From assembly GCA_019095985.1 (NCBI GenBank), contig CM032661.1:20775432-20839431 (forward strand): a stretch of 64,000 nucleotides of DNA. Direction: 5' to 3'. Below the pieces are notes generated by a model. The model had not been told where the DNA came from, ran no database searches, and was given only the letters and a program-made list of their open reading frames with translations. Made by a program: the position numbers and the translations under genes. This document shows positions 11,052 to 26,600 of this stretch, piece after piece (the first letter of the stretch is position 1; each line of letters begins with the position of its first letter). The stretch is from Streblospio benedicti. Its lineage: Eukaryota; Annelida; Polychaeta; Spionida; Spionidae.

Positions 11052-11685
11052 AGACTGGTATTCGGTTAAAACCTTTGAATTTAGCGTAGTTTAGAAATTG
11101 TCCACTGTAAAAACATTAGTGAATGATAAAAGACTAATATGCGATTGATTTTTGACACCAAGAAATAATAAATACAACAACAGGTTAGGGATTAGACTTT
11201 TTTGGTGGTGTCGTAGCGTGCAGTCAATCACTGGAGCGTGCAGTCAATCGTATAATTGAGCACGCTGATTGACCAATCAGCGTGGGTTATTGGCGGTGAT
11301 TTTTGCACGGAATGATAGAATACAGACTTTATTTATTCTCACCGTGCATCATTCGGCAATATCCAACATCGAACAGTTTTTATACAAACATGCAAAATTA
11401 AATTGGATCTTTTCTATATCCAAAGACATTTCTAAATGCAGCATACATAGAGTATAATATGTCACTATTTTATAATTTTATCAACTTGATTAAAAATCAA
11501 GTGATACTAACAAATATGCCAACTGAGTCTTCATTTTAGCTTGCTACACAGAAAACGCATCCACAATTTAAAATATCCCATATTTAATTGTTCTAACAAG
11601 ACAAGAAAGATAAGAACTAAAATCTTGAAAAGTAACAGTTTTTATAGAGTGCCTCTGAGTACAATTTCTGTCCTCTACTCGTGAT

Positions 11686-14600
11686 TTAAATCTTGTCAAG
11701 GCGTTTGGCAATCACGTGATTTTCATCATTGAGTTTCTCAGCAGCCTCACCATTTGAGAGACAAGTATTCTCACTTTCAGATGTTGCCATAGTGACCAAT
11801 GTATCTGACTTTGTCGGCTGTTCACTGAAAATAGAATGCAAACATAACACAGACAGGTCCATAGCTCAATATCTGTTGATATATAATTCAATCTTGGTCC
11901 AATTATTATTATTTCTAATAAGATATGCATTCATAGTTCATCCTTTCCACACAAAGGCTAGATAGTTTTATTACTTTCTTTGTTGGTATATGGCACAGTA
12001 GACTTGCATGATCCTCTTTTTATATTACAAAAACACTCACGTGCCAAACACCTCGGCCTCGGCGATTGTGTCACAAAGAGGTTGATCCAGAGTCTCTGGC
12101 AGCAGCAAGTTTAGTAGACCTGATGATGTAGCCATGATGCCGAATATGATATATGGCAATGGATTCCAGATGCTAACCTGGTTCCGAAGAAAAATTGCAT
12201 TAATATGTATTGCACTTGGACACATTTTGCGTACGTCACAAAAATTGTGGGCCTTGAATACTCCTTTATGATGGGGCAGGGGGAAAGGATGTGGCTAGTT
12301 TGCCACTTTTTAAAGTTTGAATTGACTTGGGGCAAGACATAAATATTTGAGACTTGCGTACTGATATAGGACACATAAAAGAAATCAGTTTTGAAATAAA
12401 CAAAAAATATACTTTATGATGACATGAACAGGTACGTGATGATCTCCAAACTGGTCAACACCGTTTTTTAACAGTAATAACTACGTTCGTAGTTTTTTTC
12501 TGCATCTGCATCAGTTGATGTCACGCTCGTACATAATATATATAGATTTGAGAAAAAGAAAAAGAAAGAATGGCAGGGTGAAAGAAAACAGATGGCAAGT
12601 ATATTATCTATCCCTTCCCCAAACAATTTGCTGTCATCTCAATCTTACGTTCTTTTTTAAAGAGTATCAAAATGGTCTATAAATAATCATACACTTAGTA
12701 GTTCACTATTTTATTTGTAAATTAAGATTCCTATTGTCCCAGGAGGAGGTTTATATTTGTATGGTCATCAATAGAGAGCATAAGTCACATGATCTTTTTG
12801 TTTAGCCGTCATTGGCCCGGTGCCCTCCCCCTTTCTAACTCTGACGTATTTACTATCTCCAATTCCCCATGTTAATTTTTGGTTTGTTTCCCATGTTGGT
12901 CTGATATAACCTAATGTGCGATATCAAACATATGTATATAATTATGATCTTTTTCTTTTTTGTCTTTGCTATGTAGTGTTCATTACCAATAGTGTCTGGT
13001 GGATTGTATTGATCTAAGGATGTAATAAACTATCGTATTTCGTATTGTGATATGCTGATTATCAGTCCGCTGTATTTTAAAATCACTTTTGATTCAGGCG
13101 AACTGTTGTGGCAGAAGAAATTATTGAGTCCTTGTTTGCTTAGATGGTAAATTGGTAAAATTGATACCTGAAAAAGTCATACTCATCATTTTTATGATGA
13201 TTGTTTGTTCTTTTTGGCAAAGTTTCGCCTTCTTTGACTTTTAATCTGAGTTTACATGGTGCAACAAAAATGTGCTGATTGCAATGAATATTCTCTCACA
13301 TTTCAAATGAGACACAGGTGTATTATTTCCTCTCCACCAATAGGTACAGCCAAACTGTAAATATTGCTGGCATCTCCAATAAAAATAAGAAATTACAAAG
13401 TACACAATCAGTGCTTTTGATTTTTGCGGTAATGCATTTGAAGGAACTTAATTAAAGCACAATGTGGAATAGAAGATTTTATGGTTGCATTACATGTACT
13501 TTTAATGCCTTGATTTTAACCTTTCTTTCATTGAAATATTTAAACATCTTTTCAAATCCCCATTTAAAAGATATAAGCTGATGCAGTTGCCTTTGTTGCA
13601 AACACATGCGTGTGACATACCAGTTGAGCTCCAAAGAATGTTGCTGCCATGCCGCTGATTCGTCCGACAAATGAGCAGACACCAAAACCAACATGGCGGA
13701 CCTGGAAACAAAAGGTTAAGAAATGCAAACATGAAATCATATACTTTGCTTTTGCTTTGAGTGAGAAAAGAGGAAATAACATTACTGCGAGACAAATATT
13801 TACGATATCTACTCAATCATACTAATGATATATATAAAATGCTAGAATTTAGTGATTGAGACAGTCCACTATTAATAGACATTAATGGGTATTATTTTTG
13901 GAAGGTTTACACCATTCAAATGTACACATTCTAGTTAACATTTTGATGGATGATTTGGCATGAAGGATAAGGAAAGAACTGACGTCTTACCTCTGTAGGG
14001 AACAGTTCAGCAGTGTACATGTACATGACATTGAAGGCAGCAGTAACAAACATCTTGCCAACTATTGTCAGGGTAGTGACCGCTGTGTCCAATCCTTTAA
14101 TGGTATTGCAATTATGTCAACACAAAAAATAAGCATTCAATACATATATAGTTCCTCTGTACTCTCTTCATGCCATTCTCTCTTCACCAATGTATGGGAA
14201 CATCCCTCAACTTGGACACAGTTTTGATTTTACAAACGTTTTCCATGTCTTGTAGAATTTTGTACATAAAACAATGCTTATTTTTAGAAAATGCAAGAAA
14301 ATGGAGTGGTATTGTATACATTTTGATTCCTGGAAGCAAACATGCTGAGCCAACATGAATATACTTTATATATCATGAAATGTGGACCGATTAATAAACT
14401 AAATTGACGTTGACCCATTTCTTTTTCAAATTCACCATATGTGAATCTAGTTCTACACCACGTGGCTTGAAATGGTACCCCTTATCTGTAGCACATCCCT
14501 ACTAAACCGTATGGTGGGAGGATCGCCGCCCCCACCTCCACCCCACCCTCCTTTCCCGAGAACACAGTATCCTTGGCGGTGCTGTGTGTAAATTTCATCT

Positions 14601-17600
14601 TAGGGAAGGGAGAACATTACCGTGGTGAAGACAATTAACGTGAAGAGAATTAACATAAACACAGATTCAACATTATAACCAACTATTAACAAAATTTAAG
14701 TTCAAAAATATATTTTACACTTGAGTTTGATAACTATATACTCAGTGACACTTTATATCATCCAAGCGTGTATCCAAGTGTGTAAAGAATACACTTTAAG
14801 ATGATAAGCGTGTCAAGTAAGTAGGCACAATCAAGCTAATTCATCAAAATTTTAAATACTTCTAATTTTATGAAATTATGGATCATAATAATTGGTTACA
14901 TGTCTGGCAAAATAATAGAAGACCATAATGTGGAAATATTATCAAATTACTGACCTGTTTTAACAAATGTCTTAACTTTGAAAAGTATGAAAACTTAAGG
15001 GGGAAGCCCACTTCATTTTGAGCATTTCCATTCACTATATATGTAAGATACTCATATACACACCATATACACTAGTGGTGGGTAGCTTCTGAACTACGCT
15101 GCAATATATATTTTACAAAAGAGAAAAACTTATTTGAGTGACATTTTTTGATTTTGTGCTCGAAACTGTAGGTACATACATTGTAAATAGAAAGTTAGAC
15201 ATAATATACCTGTTTCATTTTTTTAAAGGGGGCTTCATCTACTAACATTTATCTAAGTCGCTCCACCATTATTTTTCATGTTTGATGTAAATAAAAGATT
15301 ATTTGTCTATTATCACCCATACTAAAATGAAATGTGTTTATAACTTTTTATAAGTATCAAATTGCAATACTTGAATGCTGGTACGACATAGATAATTATC
15401 ATTAAATGAAGACCCCTTTTCTTTGAAATGTGTGCGTCATCTCTAACTTAAGATATATGTACCTTGACTTTGGACTTTTCGGTTCACAAAAATCGCATTT
15501 CAGATATTCTTAAGAAAACAAAAATCTTAAGACTAGTCCCTTATAATTCATTTGTGTACATAAGAATTATGAACATATGCCTATCAAAAAGGGTAATATC
15601 AAAAAGGACAAAATGTTGTGGCTTCCCTCTTTTAAAATAAACGCTAGTGTCTTATTTCCATTCTATCAAAAATGCTAATGTACGTGTCTACATTTACTTT
15701 TGTCTACATTTACTTTAATTTATTTACCACAGGTTTATTCCCTTGCTGCTGAAGGGCTACAGGGAGCAATGCCTGAAAAATTAGCACATACACATGGAAG
15801 CTACATAATAGTTCACTATTCACACGAAAGAAACGAGTATTCAAACTTTGACTCGGAAATCGTATCATTGAATAAGGGTGCGCTTCCTACTGAGTGAAAG
15901 GATTATAAATTCACCGCCAAATCCATTTATATATGATTTGACTGAGCATATAATCATGTGATATAGCAAATTGTGAAATTTGGTCAATATGTTTTCTTCA
16001 TCTTTTCTTGGTCTTGAATGCCAAATTATTTTTTGAAATCTTGGTACATGATTTGGAAAGTAGCCTTTTGCTGTCTATAAACCTGTCAAGACCCCATGCT
16101 TTAGACACCGCATACACACAATACAAAGGGATTCAGTGTACAAACCAGTCATATTGTGTGGTCTTAGAAATAATATGGGTATGTGGCATGATCAGGGTTG
16201 TTTAACTTCGTTTAAAGCTGCAATAGTTTTAGCTTGATTTCCTAGCTATGTAAAAGACTAACTGGAACAAATATATTTTCAAAATGGTAACACAAATCTC
16301 CTAAGAAAATGTTTCCAATGTTATTTTCCAAATTTAGACAATTACTGCAAACATTTATACATTAAACTTAAACTTAAAAATTTAAATGCACGTATTTCCG
16401 CAAGTCATAAAATGAAAAACAAAACGTCTATACGGTGATACGTGAATCACAAAACAGGCTACACTAGCAAACGCAAAATAACATTCCAATGCATTATAAA
16501 CAATGCCAGTGACTACTTTGAATATAAACCATGTATTTAGTAGTTGTTCAACGTTACCTCATTTTTACGTCTTGCGGACATGTAATAAATTTCTCCATAT
16601 CCAAAGCCTACAAACAATTGCCAGGTTTATATGAAACCATACTTTACAGCACGCCTTGCATGTGTTCAAATATAACTAATGAGTCGTGCACATCAATCAA
16701 AACACCAGGGGTATGAACTCACCATTGATTGTAAGTTTATATTTTTTTAATATTTGGAGAATTGGTTGAAAGAAAGCCAACATTTCCATGTGATGAAAAG
16801 ATTAAGAGCGTGTTGATGGCTTTTATATGCATATATGGCTATTACATATATGTACATGACAATATATGTACATGTACATAGATCAGAGTTTCCTTAATAT
16901 AGTCCTGAATTGCACAGTGTTTTGACCTATCAAATTTATCTTTATTGAACCAAACGCCGCACTTGAGACCAACTACAATGACGGTTACATGATTTGCAGG
17001 GAAAGCACCTGTTTTTAGTAAAAGTGGGGGGAAGGGTCTTCTTCGAGCAGGGGCCTAAATACAGAGGCAGGCGAGACTTACGGTATAATACGAGGGGGAT
17101 GGTGATGATGGCGCACACTCCAGGCACGATGAGAGTGATGCACGAGGCACCGCGACGCCCTGTGCGGCGGTACACACACAGCATCCAGCCTAAGTGCCAG
17201 AAGTGATGGCCAAATGGTCAAATAGTGGGTAATGTAACTTTATAGAGGTTAGCCACACAAATTTAATTATCTATGTACCGGCTGTGTTCAGTCTATGCCA
17301 CTAGGTCTAAACTAAATACTGCATATGACACCCACCATTTTTTTTTCTTCGCGGGGATAGCCGTGTTAAATTAGGTTTCATTTAACAATGACCATTAAAG
17401 GTGTGTTTTTCTAAACTTGGACGGAGGGAGGAGCCCAGTATGTTGTACTGGTGTGTCATAAGACCGATGAAGTTAGATTATAACATAGATACAATAGATG
17501 TAAGTAACCATATTTCTAGAACATAGGGTTTGTTTTCACATCACAGTAGTTTCATCAAAATAGATTGGACGTTCTCGTAAACTTTTCATGAATTCAAGTG

Positions 17601-20600
17601 CATAAATAATTACTGCATAGCAAATTGATAATTATCAAAATCAGTTAGTTTATGCAAGAGTGAAGCATACAGTACTGGATGTCTGTTCGCTTTAGGTTAA
17701 AACAATAAATGTTGTATTGTTATGACTATCCACCAACCTATCAGTGATCCAGGTATCTCAACAGTTGCTAAGAGGAAGTTATTCAAGTAGTAGTTCCCAG
17801 GCACCAGATCTTTAGAGTTGAGTGTGATGGCATAGTACAGGAGGTTGGTTGAAAACCTGTAGATAGTACATCAATATAGCACCATTGTTAGGGATTTTAG
17901 TGTCACTATCATTTTATAATCAGTATTGAATGGTACTTTTAGACCATGGCCGCATTCGATTGCTCTTACCATATATATAGTCGTTACAGTGATGACGTGG
18001 TAAAGACGATTTCCAATCGAAATCAACAGTTTGGCAAGTGTGACGTCACTTATAGTTTATCGGAAACTTAAAGTTTATCGGATTCACATCAGTTACATCT
18101 TTGTCAACCCAGCAGTGCATGAAAATGAAAAAGATGGCAACGCCAATTGCTAGACTCATTAAAATGTTCATCCGTGTAATTTTTTTAACAAAACTAATCT
18201 TCTGGGGGCTATAGTCATAGGCAGATCCAGGTTTCATGGAAAAGGGGGGCGCATGTAAGGAAAGGGGCGAGCGCACTTAAGGATTTCATTTTTTTTTTTT
18301 TTTGTATTTTGGTAGGAAAAGGGGGTGCGCGCACCATCCCCCCCTCCCCTGGAACTGCCTATGCTAGTGAAGCGCCCTGTTACTTACCAATTGTAGGCCA
18401 AAATAGCAGTGCGCTTTCTCAGATTGGGCTGTCTGAAGATGTCCAACACGGTGCCGGACTGCTCCTTGTCCCTTCGCTGGAATTCACGACAAAAAGGCTA
18501 TTAGTTTGTTGCTGCCAGGTGGAACAAAAATAATAGAGAAGACAAAATGCCCACTTACTACTTCGATCGTATGACAGTCCACAGATTTGGGTAGGGGCTT
18601 TCCGTTGCCTTTTCCTATCTTGCGCAGTACTAGTTCCGCCTCTCCATACTTTTTGTTGACCAGTAGCCATCTTGGAGACTCTGGTATTATGCTGTTGGGT
18701 GTATTTTATTCGAATTTCTAAGTATATACCACATATTTTCAAAATTAATGCAAATTTCAAATGATAATATAAGCTTTAGGGAAAGGATATCGGGTTGCGT
18801 ATTGTCAAAAAATCTAAAAATATGTCATTAATCAAGACATGTTCCACATAGTAATATAAGCCTTGACTATGAGTACTCTACATGGGTTAAAAGTGACACG
18901 GCGACACTATCGTGTTGAGCATTTTAAACTGTAAAATAGACACATTGAAAATCCGTATATATGGACACGATGCACACGCACAGTTCTTCTACATCTATAC
19001 GGACATAATAAAAAGTGAAGCTTGATTTTTCTATAGTGGACACAGGGACACAGAACTTAGTATCGGATCCCATGTAGGGTCTTTATGATTGAGTTTAACA
19101 TGAAATAAACTATTTTGAATGCCAGTATTATATGGCTATCTGATATGACTGAAAGTTTATCATCATAATTTATAGCTAAAATAATACGTACAACCAGAAA
19201 ATGAGAAAGACGAACTGGGGAAGCACACATGTAAGGTCAAAGTACATACTGTCTTTGAATACCACTGCGATGCCTGAAATAGTGATGTCAGATTTACTGT
19301 TATAAATACATGTAGCAACCAAACACCCAAGATGTATCACAATATTGTACGAAACAAGAACAAGCACTCAACAACAGATTAACACTAGATTATTGCCTTC
19401 AAATCACTGTTAGCCGAATATATCATTCAAATGCTTTCTAATATCAATTGTACCGTTTGGTTGGCTTGACACATGTACATGTAGTAATTACACTGGCAGA
19501 TCCAGATTTGGGAAGGCAGTGCAAAAAAGAAGCTCACAGAAGTGATAGAGACATCATGAAAATGACTTGGCTGGTGCAAAACACCCTCTAGATCAGCCAG
19601 TGATACCGGATCAGATACCAGGTACTAACAATTCTATAATCCATGCGTACAAAGAACGATAAACCCTGATATTACCTGTAGTCAGCATGTATCCTATGGC
19701 ATAGGAGACGTTATAAATAATGGTGGCATGAGACCTCCAGTGTGGACCCAGTATCTCCATACCTGCAAGTATAGGCTCGGGCTTTAGAATATGTGGAACC
19801 GTACAAAATCTTTTGCGTATCATTTTGGGGGTTGAATAATAATCATGTTTGGGATGTTATCATTGTCTGTACATGCATCTGTACAAGGCTTACAGTCATA
19901 TTAAAGTTTAACATTAACATTATATGGATAGCATTTGAGTTGACATAATTCTAACAAGATAAGTGGCACATAGTTGTGCCATGGCATAATGACACAGGCC
20001 TTTATCTTCCTCAAAAGGGACACGAGGCCCCTCATTGCCCCAAAGAGGGTAGATGAATAGGAAATCCTGTTGATCTAGAATCCTTGAAAACCCTTCCAGT
20101 TTTGTACCACTGTGTAAATATCAACTGCATTGACACACAGTCTATCTTTTATAATTATGCAACTGAACCTGTCCTGTGTGGACAATTCCCTATTCCCATT
20201 GTTCCTGTATATCATGCATAAAGTGACACTGTCTTACATGGGCACTTTTCACTCCCTCCAAATACGTCCTCATAAGACAGATTCCACTGACTGAGCAAAT
20301 ACCATTCGGAACTCCATCTAGAGCCCTTGTGTGCTCTTACATAGCAAGAAACCAGAGATGTAGCTACTGAGTCGACCCACGGCCACGAGAAATCTCCCAA
20401 CTGCCAGGAAGAGGAAATTGGGGGAGAATATGTACGCAAGCCAGAAGGTATTGGACACCAAGTTCATGCCAAATAGGGTCTTCTTTCTACCATATCTACA
20501 AGTACACAAAACATACAGGTCAGCTGTGGTGTTATCTCTGATGTTGTGTATTCATGTTAATGTTGATGGATTGTCATATCACTCATTATATACTTGTTTC

Positions 20601-23600
20601 CCAAAGCTTATTATTTCATTTCTAACCTTTCTCTCACATATTTCTTCATACTACGAAGAAGATTGGAGACGATTTAGGAGGTATGCTTGATTGTAAGTGA
20701 GAGTAAGGAGACAGAAAGAAAGAGTTTCATCACTTACTTTTACAGAAACTAAGTGTCAATATATTACTAATTTCATGTATCCTATACATAGCATATGGTC
20801 TCATTTTGCATTCATTGATAGCATAGACAGAACAATAGAATATGAAATAAGTGGCAATAGTTTACCATTTGCAAATACAAATCACTTACATGGAAATCAT
20901 GGATGTGCCATTGTCGGCTGACTACAGCTGTATAAGTGTGTTCCCTACTGACAATAAACGCATGTGTGTATATACATACCTGTCGGAGAGAAACCCTGAC
21001 ACAACTGATGCCACCATGAATCCCAGCAGGAAGATTGTGTTGACCATTGACTTGAGGTAGGCTCGATCGCACACCAGCTCAAACTGTGATACAAAAAAAA
21101 CAGCAATGTCACCAACTTTGTCAATGTTTCGGATAAAGCTGCATATAAAATGTGAATGCTTATATTGCACGACAATGCCAGGTTCAATGGAAAATGAGAA
21201 GTAGACATGAATCGCCGTGTGTGGTTGTGTCATGATTTTGAAGAAGACACGTTATCACGTTATCTCTAAAAAAATGTTAGCATATTTGAGAAATTGCATC
21301 AAATCATTGTACCGTTTCCACCATCGTACTGCCGTAATCGGTGTGGTCAAATACCCAGTCCTCGCAGCGCACAATGTCCTCATGTGTACGGTTGTGTCTG
21401 GTCACAACGTCCTCTCGGGTCACGTTCAAAATGTTGTGCGTTGTGTTGATGAAATCGACATTATATCTGGAAATAATACGCGCGTTTGTTGGTGTCAGGA
21501 GTAGCTCTATGATGTGCTGGAAAACGAAGCTGATACATTGAATCGTGAACGAAACAAGTGCACCCTAACGATAGAGTACACTTGGTCAAAATTAATACAA
21601 AATTTGCTGTAAAGGGCGACCAGGCCCAAACCTCGCCAGCCTAGTCGCTCTGGTTGTTCTTCAGTATATTGCAGGTTTATTACCAAAATATATTTTTTTC
21701 TAATCTAGACAATATATATCGTATTTAGGCATTCAAAAAAGGCTGATATATAAAACTTAAATAAATAGACAATGTCTACTCACTGGGAGGTCCAGATTTA
21801 CAGAAAAAGGGGGACTGAAGGGACCTCATGGGTTTCATACGCGCTATCGATAGCAAATATGCTAAAATCCCTATGGAAATAAACTATTTATTGAGAAAGG
21901 GGGCGTGCACGCCCTGTGCGCCCCCCCCCCCCTCCCCGGATCTGCCTATGCTAAGCAAGCGATTACCTGTGGCACGAGTCGTACTGCTGGTCATCCTCGT
22001 TCCAGGGCACGGCGAGCATCTTCTGCTGGTCATGGGGCAGATGCTCGAGCCCCGGCACCCGGCACCAGTGGGGCAGTTCGAACAGAGTGTATATGATGGT
22101 GATGGCGGGACTTGGCCAACCCGCCAGAACCCATAGCAGAATACATAGTAACAGCTGCAATGAAATGATGCAGACAACATTGTGTACAATTAATTACAGT
22201 TAAACAGCGTTACTAAGGACACAGGTTGGGGTGAGGAAATGTGTCCTCATTGCGTCGCTTCAGCAGCTGAAGCGAAAGCCTTGTGATCACTTCGTTTGTA
22301 TGTCAGTATGTATGTATATATGTCTCTTGACAAGCTAGAGGGTATACCGATGAATCGTTTTTGTTCAAACTTTACACAACTATCTGGTACACTGCGACAC
22401 CGCAGTGATTTGACTTTGGGCACTTTGCCCATTAAAGTATTCTTTCCACGGGGCCATTTATGGTCCATTTTGGAGGTTTTCTGCAGTATCCTTAAAACTG
22501 CTTGGATGAACACGTTCAGACTTAGTACAATGCTTACATGCCTAGATTCCATCCCATATATTTCATTTTTGGCACTTTGCCAATTTAATTGTGATTTCCT
22601 GAAAGCCATTTTAGATCATTTTTGTCATTTTCTTCCATCCTTGCAATACAGCTTGAAACATGAGTGCCAAATTTGATACACTGCTCATATACCTAGTGAC
22701 TACCATCAGTGTCCAATTTTGGCACTTTGCCAATCAAAGTGCTCTCCCCAGAAGATCATTGGTGGTCAATTTTGGCATTTTAGCTTGACACATGACTTCT
22801 GTATTTCATACAATATTATGGGACTGGTGACCACAACCTACAGTGACCTTTGGCCCTTTGCTAACTAAATGAAAAGTGCTCAGAGAGCACAGCATTGTGT
22901 AGCAGTTTAGACATTTAAGTTTTTTTGCTACTTTCTTCAATACTTTCAATACAGTTTGAACCATGACCTCCAAATTTCATTCTATTTTCACATATGTAGT
23001 GGCAATCATATATGTTCATCTTTGGCACTTTGGCAATTAAAGTGTGCCGTTTTAGTTTCATATTCAACATTTTTATTAGTAGTATCAATGCCTTTGAAGA
23101 CAACATCTTCAAACTTGGTTCACTGTTTACATTCATTGAGGCCATCATGAGTTTTGATTTTTGGCTATTTGCCATGAAAACTATAGGTTCCAGGGAGAAA
23201 TTTTAATTTTTTTTAAATGCTTAATGCAATATCATAATCGCCAATATGTCAGCATTGTTCTAGCGACGCCGTGTTCTTTGAACACTTTTGATCTAGTTAA
23301 TAAGGTGTTCCTATTTGTGAAACATTCCCTAAATGTCCGTTTTAGTGAAGTGTCGCCATGGCTCTACTGTTGGTGCATTGGATGGAAACGCGTTCTGACG
23401 GTAGATCACATTTCCAAGCTCGGCCGAGTAGGTAAAAAACATGTGGTTTGTCTCACTGGGTATATATAGCGCGGGGTATAGCGGATGGTGGAGGAAAATG
23501 CACAACTATATATCTATAGATAGCATTTAGTTTAATGCAGTATAACCGTCCAAGTATATGTCTCACATTACATGTACTACTCTACCAATTGTCTTTCTCT

Positions 23601-26600
23601 ATACCACTAATTATACCGAAACCCTGAAAGAGATTGGTTAGACTATTCACACAATAAGCTGTAGCCGATAAAATCAAGTCACGTTTCTGACCGATTTACG
23701 TGATTGTGCCATTATTTTTTCTCGCATCACATGTAATAGAGTCTATTGAGCAGTGGCTATTCTATTATTATTTAATGGGTATGATTTTCTGATTGAGGTA
23801 AAATCTAATTAAGATTTTATATAATGAGAATTTCTGTTTCAAATATTTCTTGTACATTGTTGGTCGTTTTCTTGCAAATTTAGCCGGTTTCATTGAAAGT
23901 TACAGTGGGGACTGTTGTTTACTTATTTTGCATTGTTCGATTTTTGACTTGTAGAGTTTCTCTTTCAACCATTGGTTGATTAAGTTTCGGGGGGGGGGGT
24001 TTATGATATGGTACACGTAGCCTACCTTTAATAAATATTTGACGTCATAAACCAACCAAACCACGGCCTTTTCAATACCATGCAATGGAGTAAACAACGT
24101 ACACGCGTGTTTAATGCTCATTTTCCGTGCATAACAAAACAGTTAAACACTGTACATCGATTTGCGGGTTCAATCGTATTTTTAGTATATGACAAATTAG
24201 TTTTACTAAAAGTAGCTTTAATGTTGAAGATTATTTATTTTTGCATGAAAGAGTGTCGTACTATTTGTAGTTTTGTGTGTAAGTTAATAGGAAAACTTGA
24301 TGAAACCTATGACCGTATAAGGTAATGTTTACATACGAAAACATGGTTTACGGTACTTACATTCAGTGTCCGAGGGGGTGAAATATGAGACTCTTAACAA
24401 AAGTTATTCATTGAAGAACTCATGAAAATTGGTCGGTTAAACATAGCACAAATTTGTTTGCCTTTGACAGCTCTGACGCTTCTTGACCAACTTGACCATT
24501 AACATTATGTGCGTCTCTTAATGGGTGGGCACAATGATAGGTTTTCAATTGACTTCTTAAGTCAATATTTAACCCAAACAACACCAGACGCTGACAAACA
24601 GTAATGGAATACTAACCTCTTGAAATAAGGGACATGTTTGTCAACTAGTATTTCCCTTTTTGAAATTATCGTGCTTTTGCATGTATATATCCGAGTTCCC
24701 AACCACCACTTACTGGTTTCTGTTTCTGTTTCTGTTTCTTCTTCTGTGTGTTAATTGGCCAACCGCTAAATTGAGTATCCCGCCAATGATGAAGTCGTCC
24801 TATGATTCATGAAAGGTGGTAACTCCCAACATTTGTTCCAAAAGCGAATCCCAAGTATACATGTATACAGCGAAAAGCAAGACCACCACCGCACACACCA
24901 CGCAAATATATTAGACACCATCCAGCATACGAAAAGTGTAAGGCTCCACACTTCATAAGAATCCACACATATCACCCAGCCACTCACAGCAAATACAAAT
25001 AGAATGCCTAGGCGACACATTCAAGGCTCTCACCGGATGTAGAACTTCACACACCTCACACGCCAGGTAATATCCAACACATCCATGAAAAATGCAAGGC
25101 AACAATCCCACCTATCGCTCCACACATCAGAGACTCACCCGGAACAATACAGGGAGCCAGCAACCCCCCCCCACAACAACACACACACACACACAATCAC
25201 ACACCCCCCCACACACACACCCACCCACACACACACACACCAGTTTTTAATAGTTATCGTCCTGTGATGTACTCATGTCAACCGATGACGGTTTTTATAG
25301 ACAAATTGATGGCCTTCTCATGGGCAGTGCACCAGCGCCCCATCTTGCTAATGGTTAGTTAAGTCAATTTGATGGCAGAATTAGAGGAACCCTAGGTTAT
25401 ATTTTCGATATGGATGATGTCTTGAAGGAGGAAAAACAATCGCCAATTGAAACTAAACCAGTTCCGTGAAAATTTGAAGTTTACCATTGAACGTGAGCAA
25501 AGTTACAGTTTACCTGTTCTCAATGTGAAAATCGTGCATGATCATACAAACGGAAAACAACTATTTTTTCACATGGTACAGTAAGCCTACAGATAGATCA
25601 TGCTCTTTCACCTAAAAGATATAAGCGTGCGGTAGGGTCTGGTTTCGTGTACCGAATCTATCGTCCATGCAGCTCATGGTTTTCTTTTCATGAGAGATTC
25701 CGAGAAAAGAACCAATACCCACCAACATTCTATGAGCCAATTATTAGAGCTTTAGGGACGGTGCAATATTTACTAGGCAGGGGACCGGTGCATTTGGTAG
25801 GGGGACAGGTAAGTGCAAAGTAGGGAAACCTGATGATTTTTCATTCTCATTGGGCTTGGGACGTGTACTTTTTTTCACCTGCTGAAATCCCACTTTGACA
25901 GGAGCGAATCCGTACAAATTATTCACGTGAATGGGACAATGTTGCTCACTTGCTCATAGTTAAAGCAGCGTCTTACTGGTTCCGGCACACTGGAAACTTA
26001 CGCCCACCTAATAAAAATCGGTCGGATATCCAGATTTTTTCATCTGCGCTAAGCATCTGCCGGCTACGCCGACCCTACGCCGACCCAGCGTTCCTTTGCC
26101 GCTTTACGTACGTGTGACGTGCGTGTAACGCTTGCTGCCAGTAACCCGCCTAAATATTTCTAGGAAGATTATCCATTGGTCTGCTATTTTACGCTCCCAT
26201 GTTTGGGGGTGCTCAAAAGATCGAAATGTAAACGGCATACACAAATTGATAATCGATTGATTTTTTACATGGTGCGTACGTCCTACATATGCCGAATATA
26301 CGCTACACATGAGCTGAATATCCGCCACTATTGGGAGCAGATGCTTGGCAGATGAAAACCTTGGCGTAAGCTTGGCGCACCTTGAGCATACGATGGCGTA
26401 CATTCAGCAGGTGTTCAACGTATTGTAGATGTATGTTCGGGGGTAGCAGACAGTGAACACAAGGTCAGCGTAACCCCGATTCACAACCGACGCACAAAAA
26501 AAGTTTGGCTGAGACTTTTTTTGTGCGTCGGTTATGTATCGGGGTTATGCTGACCTTGCTTTCACTGTCTGCTTTTCTTAAGCCAAGTTTTGCGCCAGTA

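Noticed and set aside
24766-25020. Trp/Cys-rich minus-strand frame
   Set aside because: No family resemblance, no splice context, and neighbouring sequence is CA-rich; probably chance.
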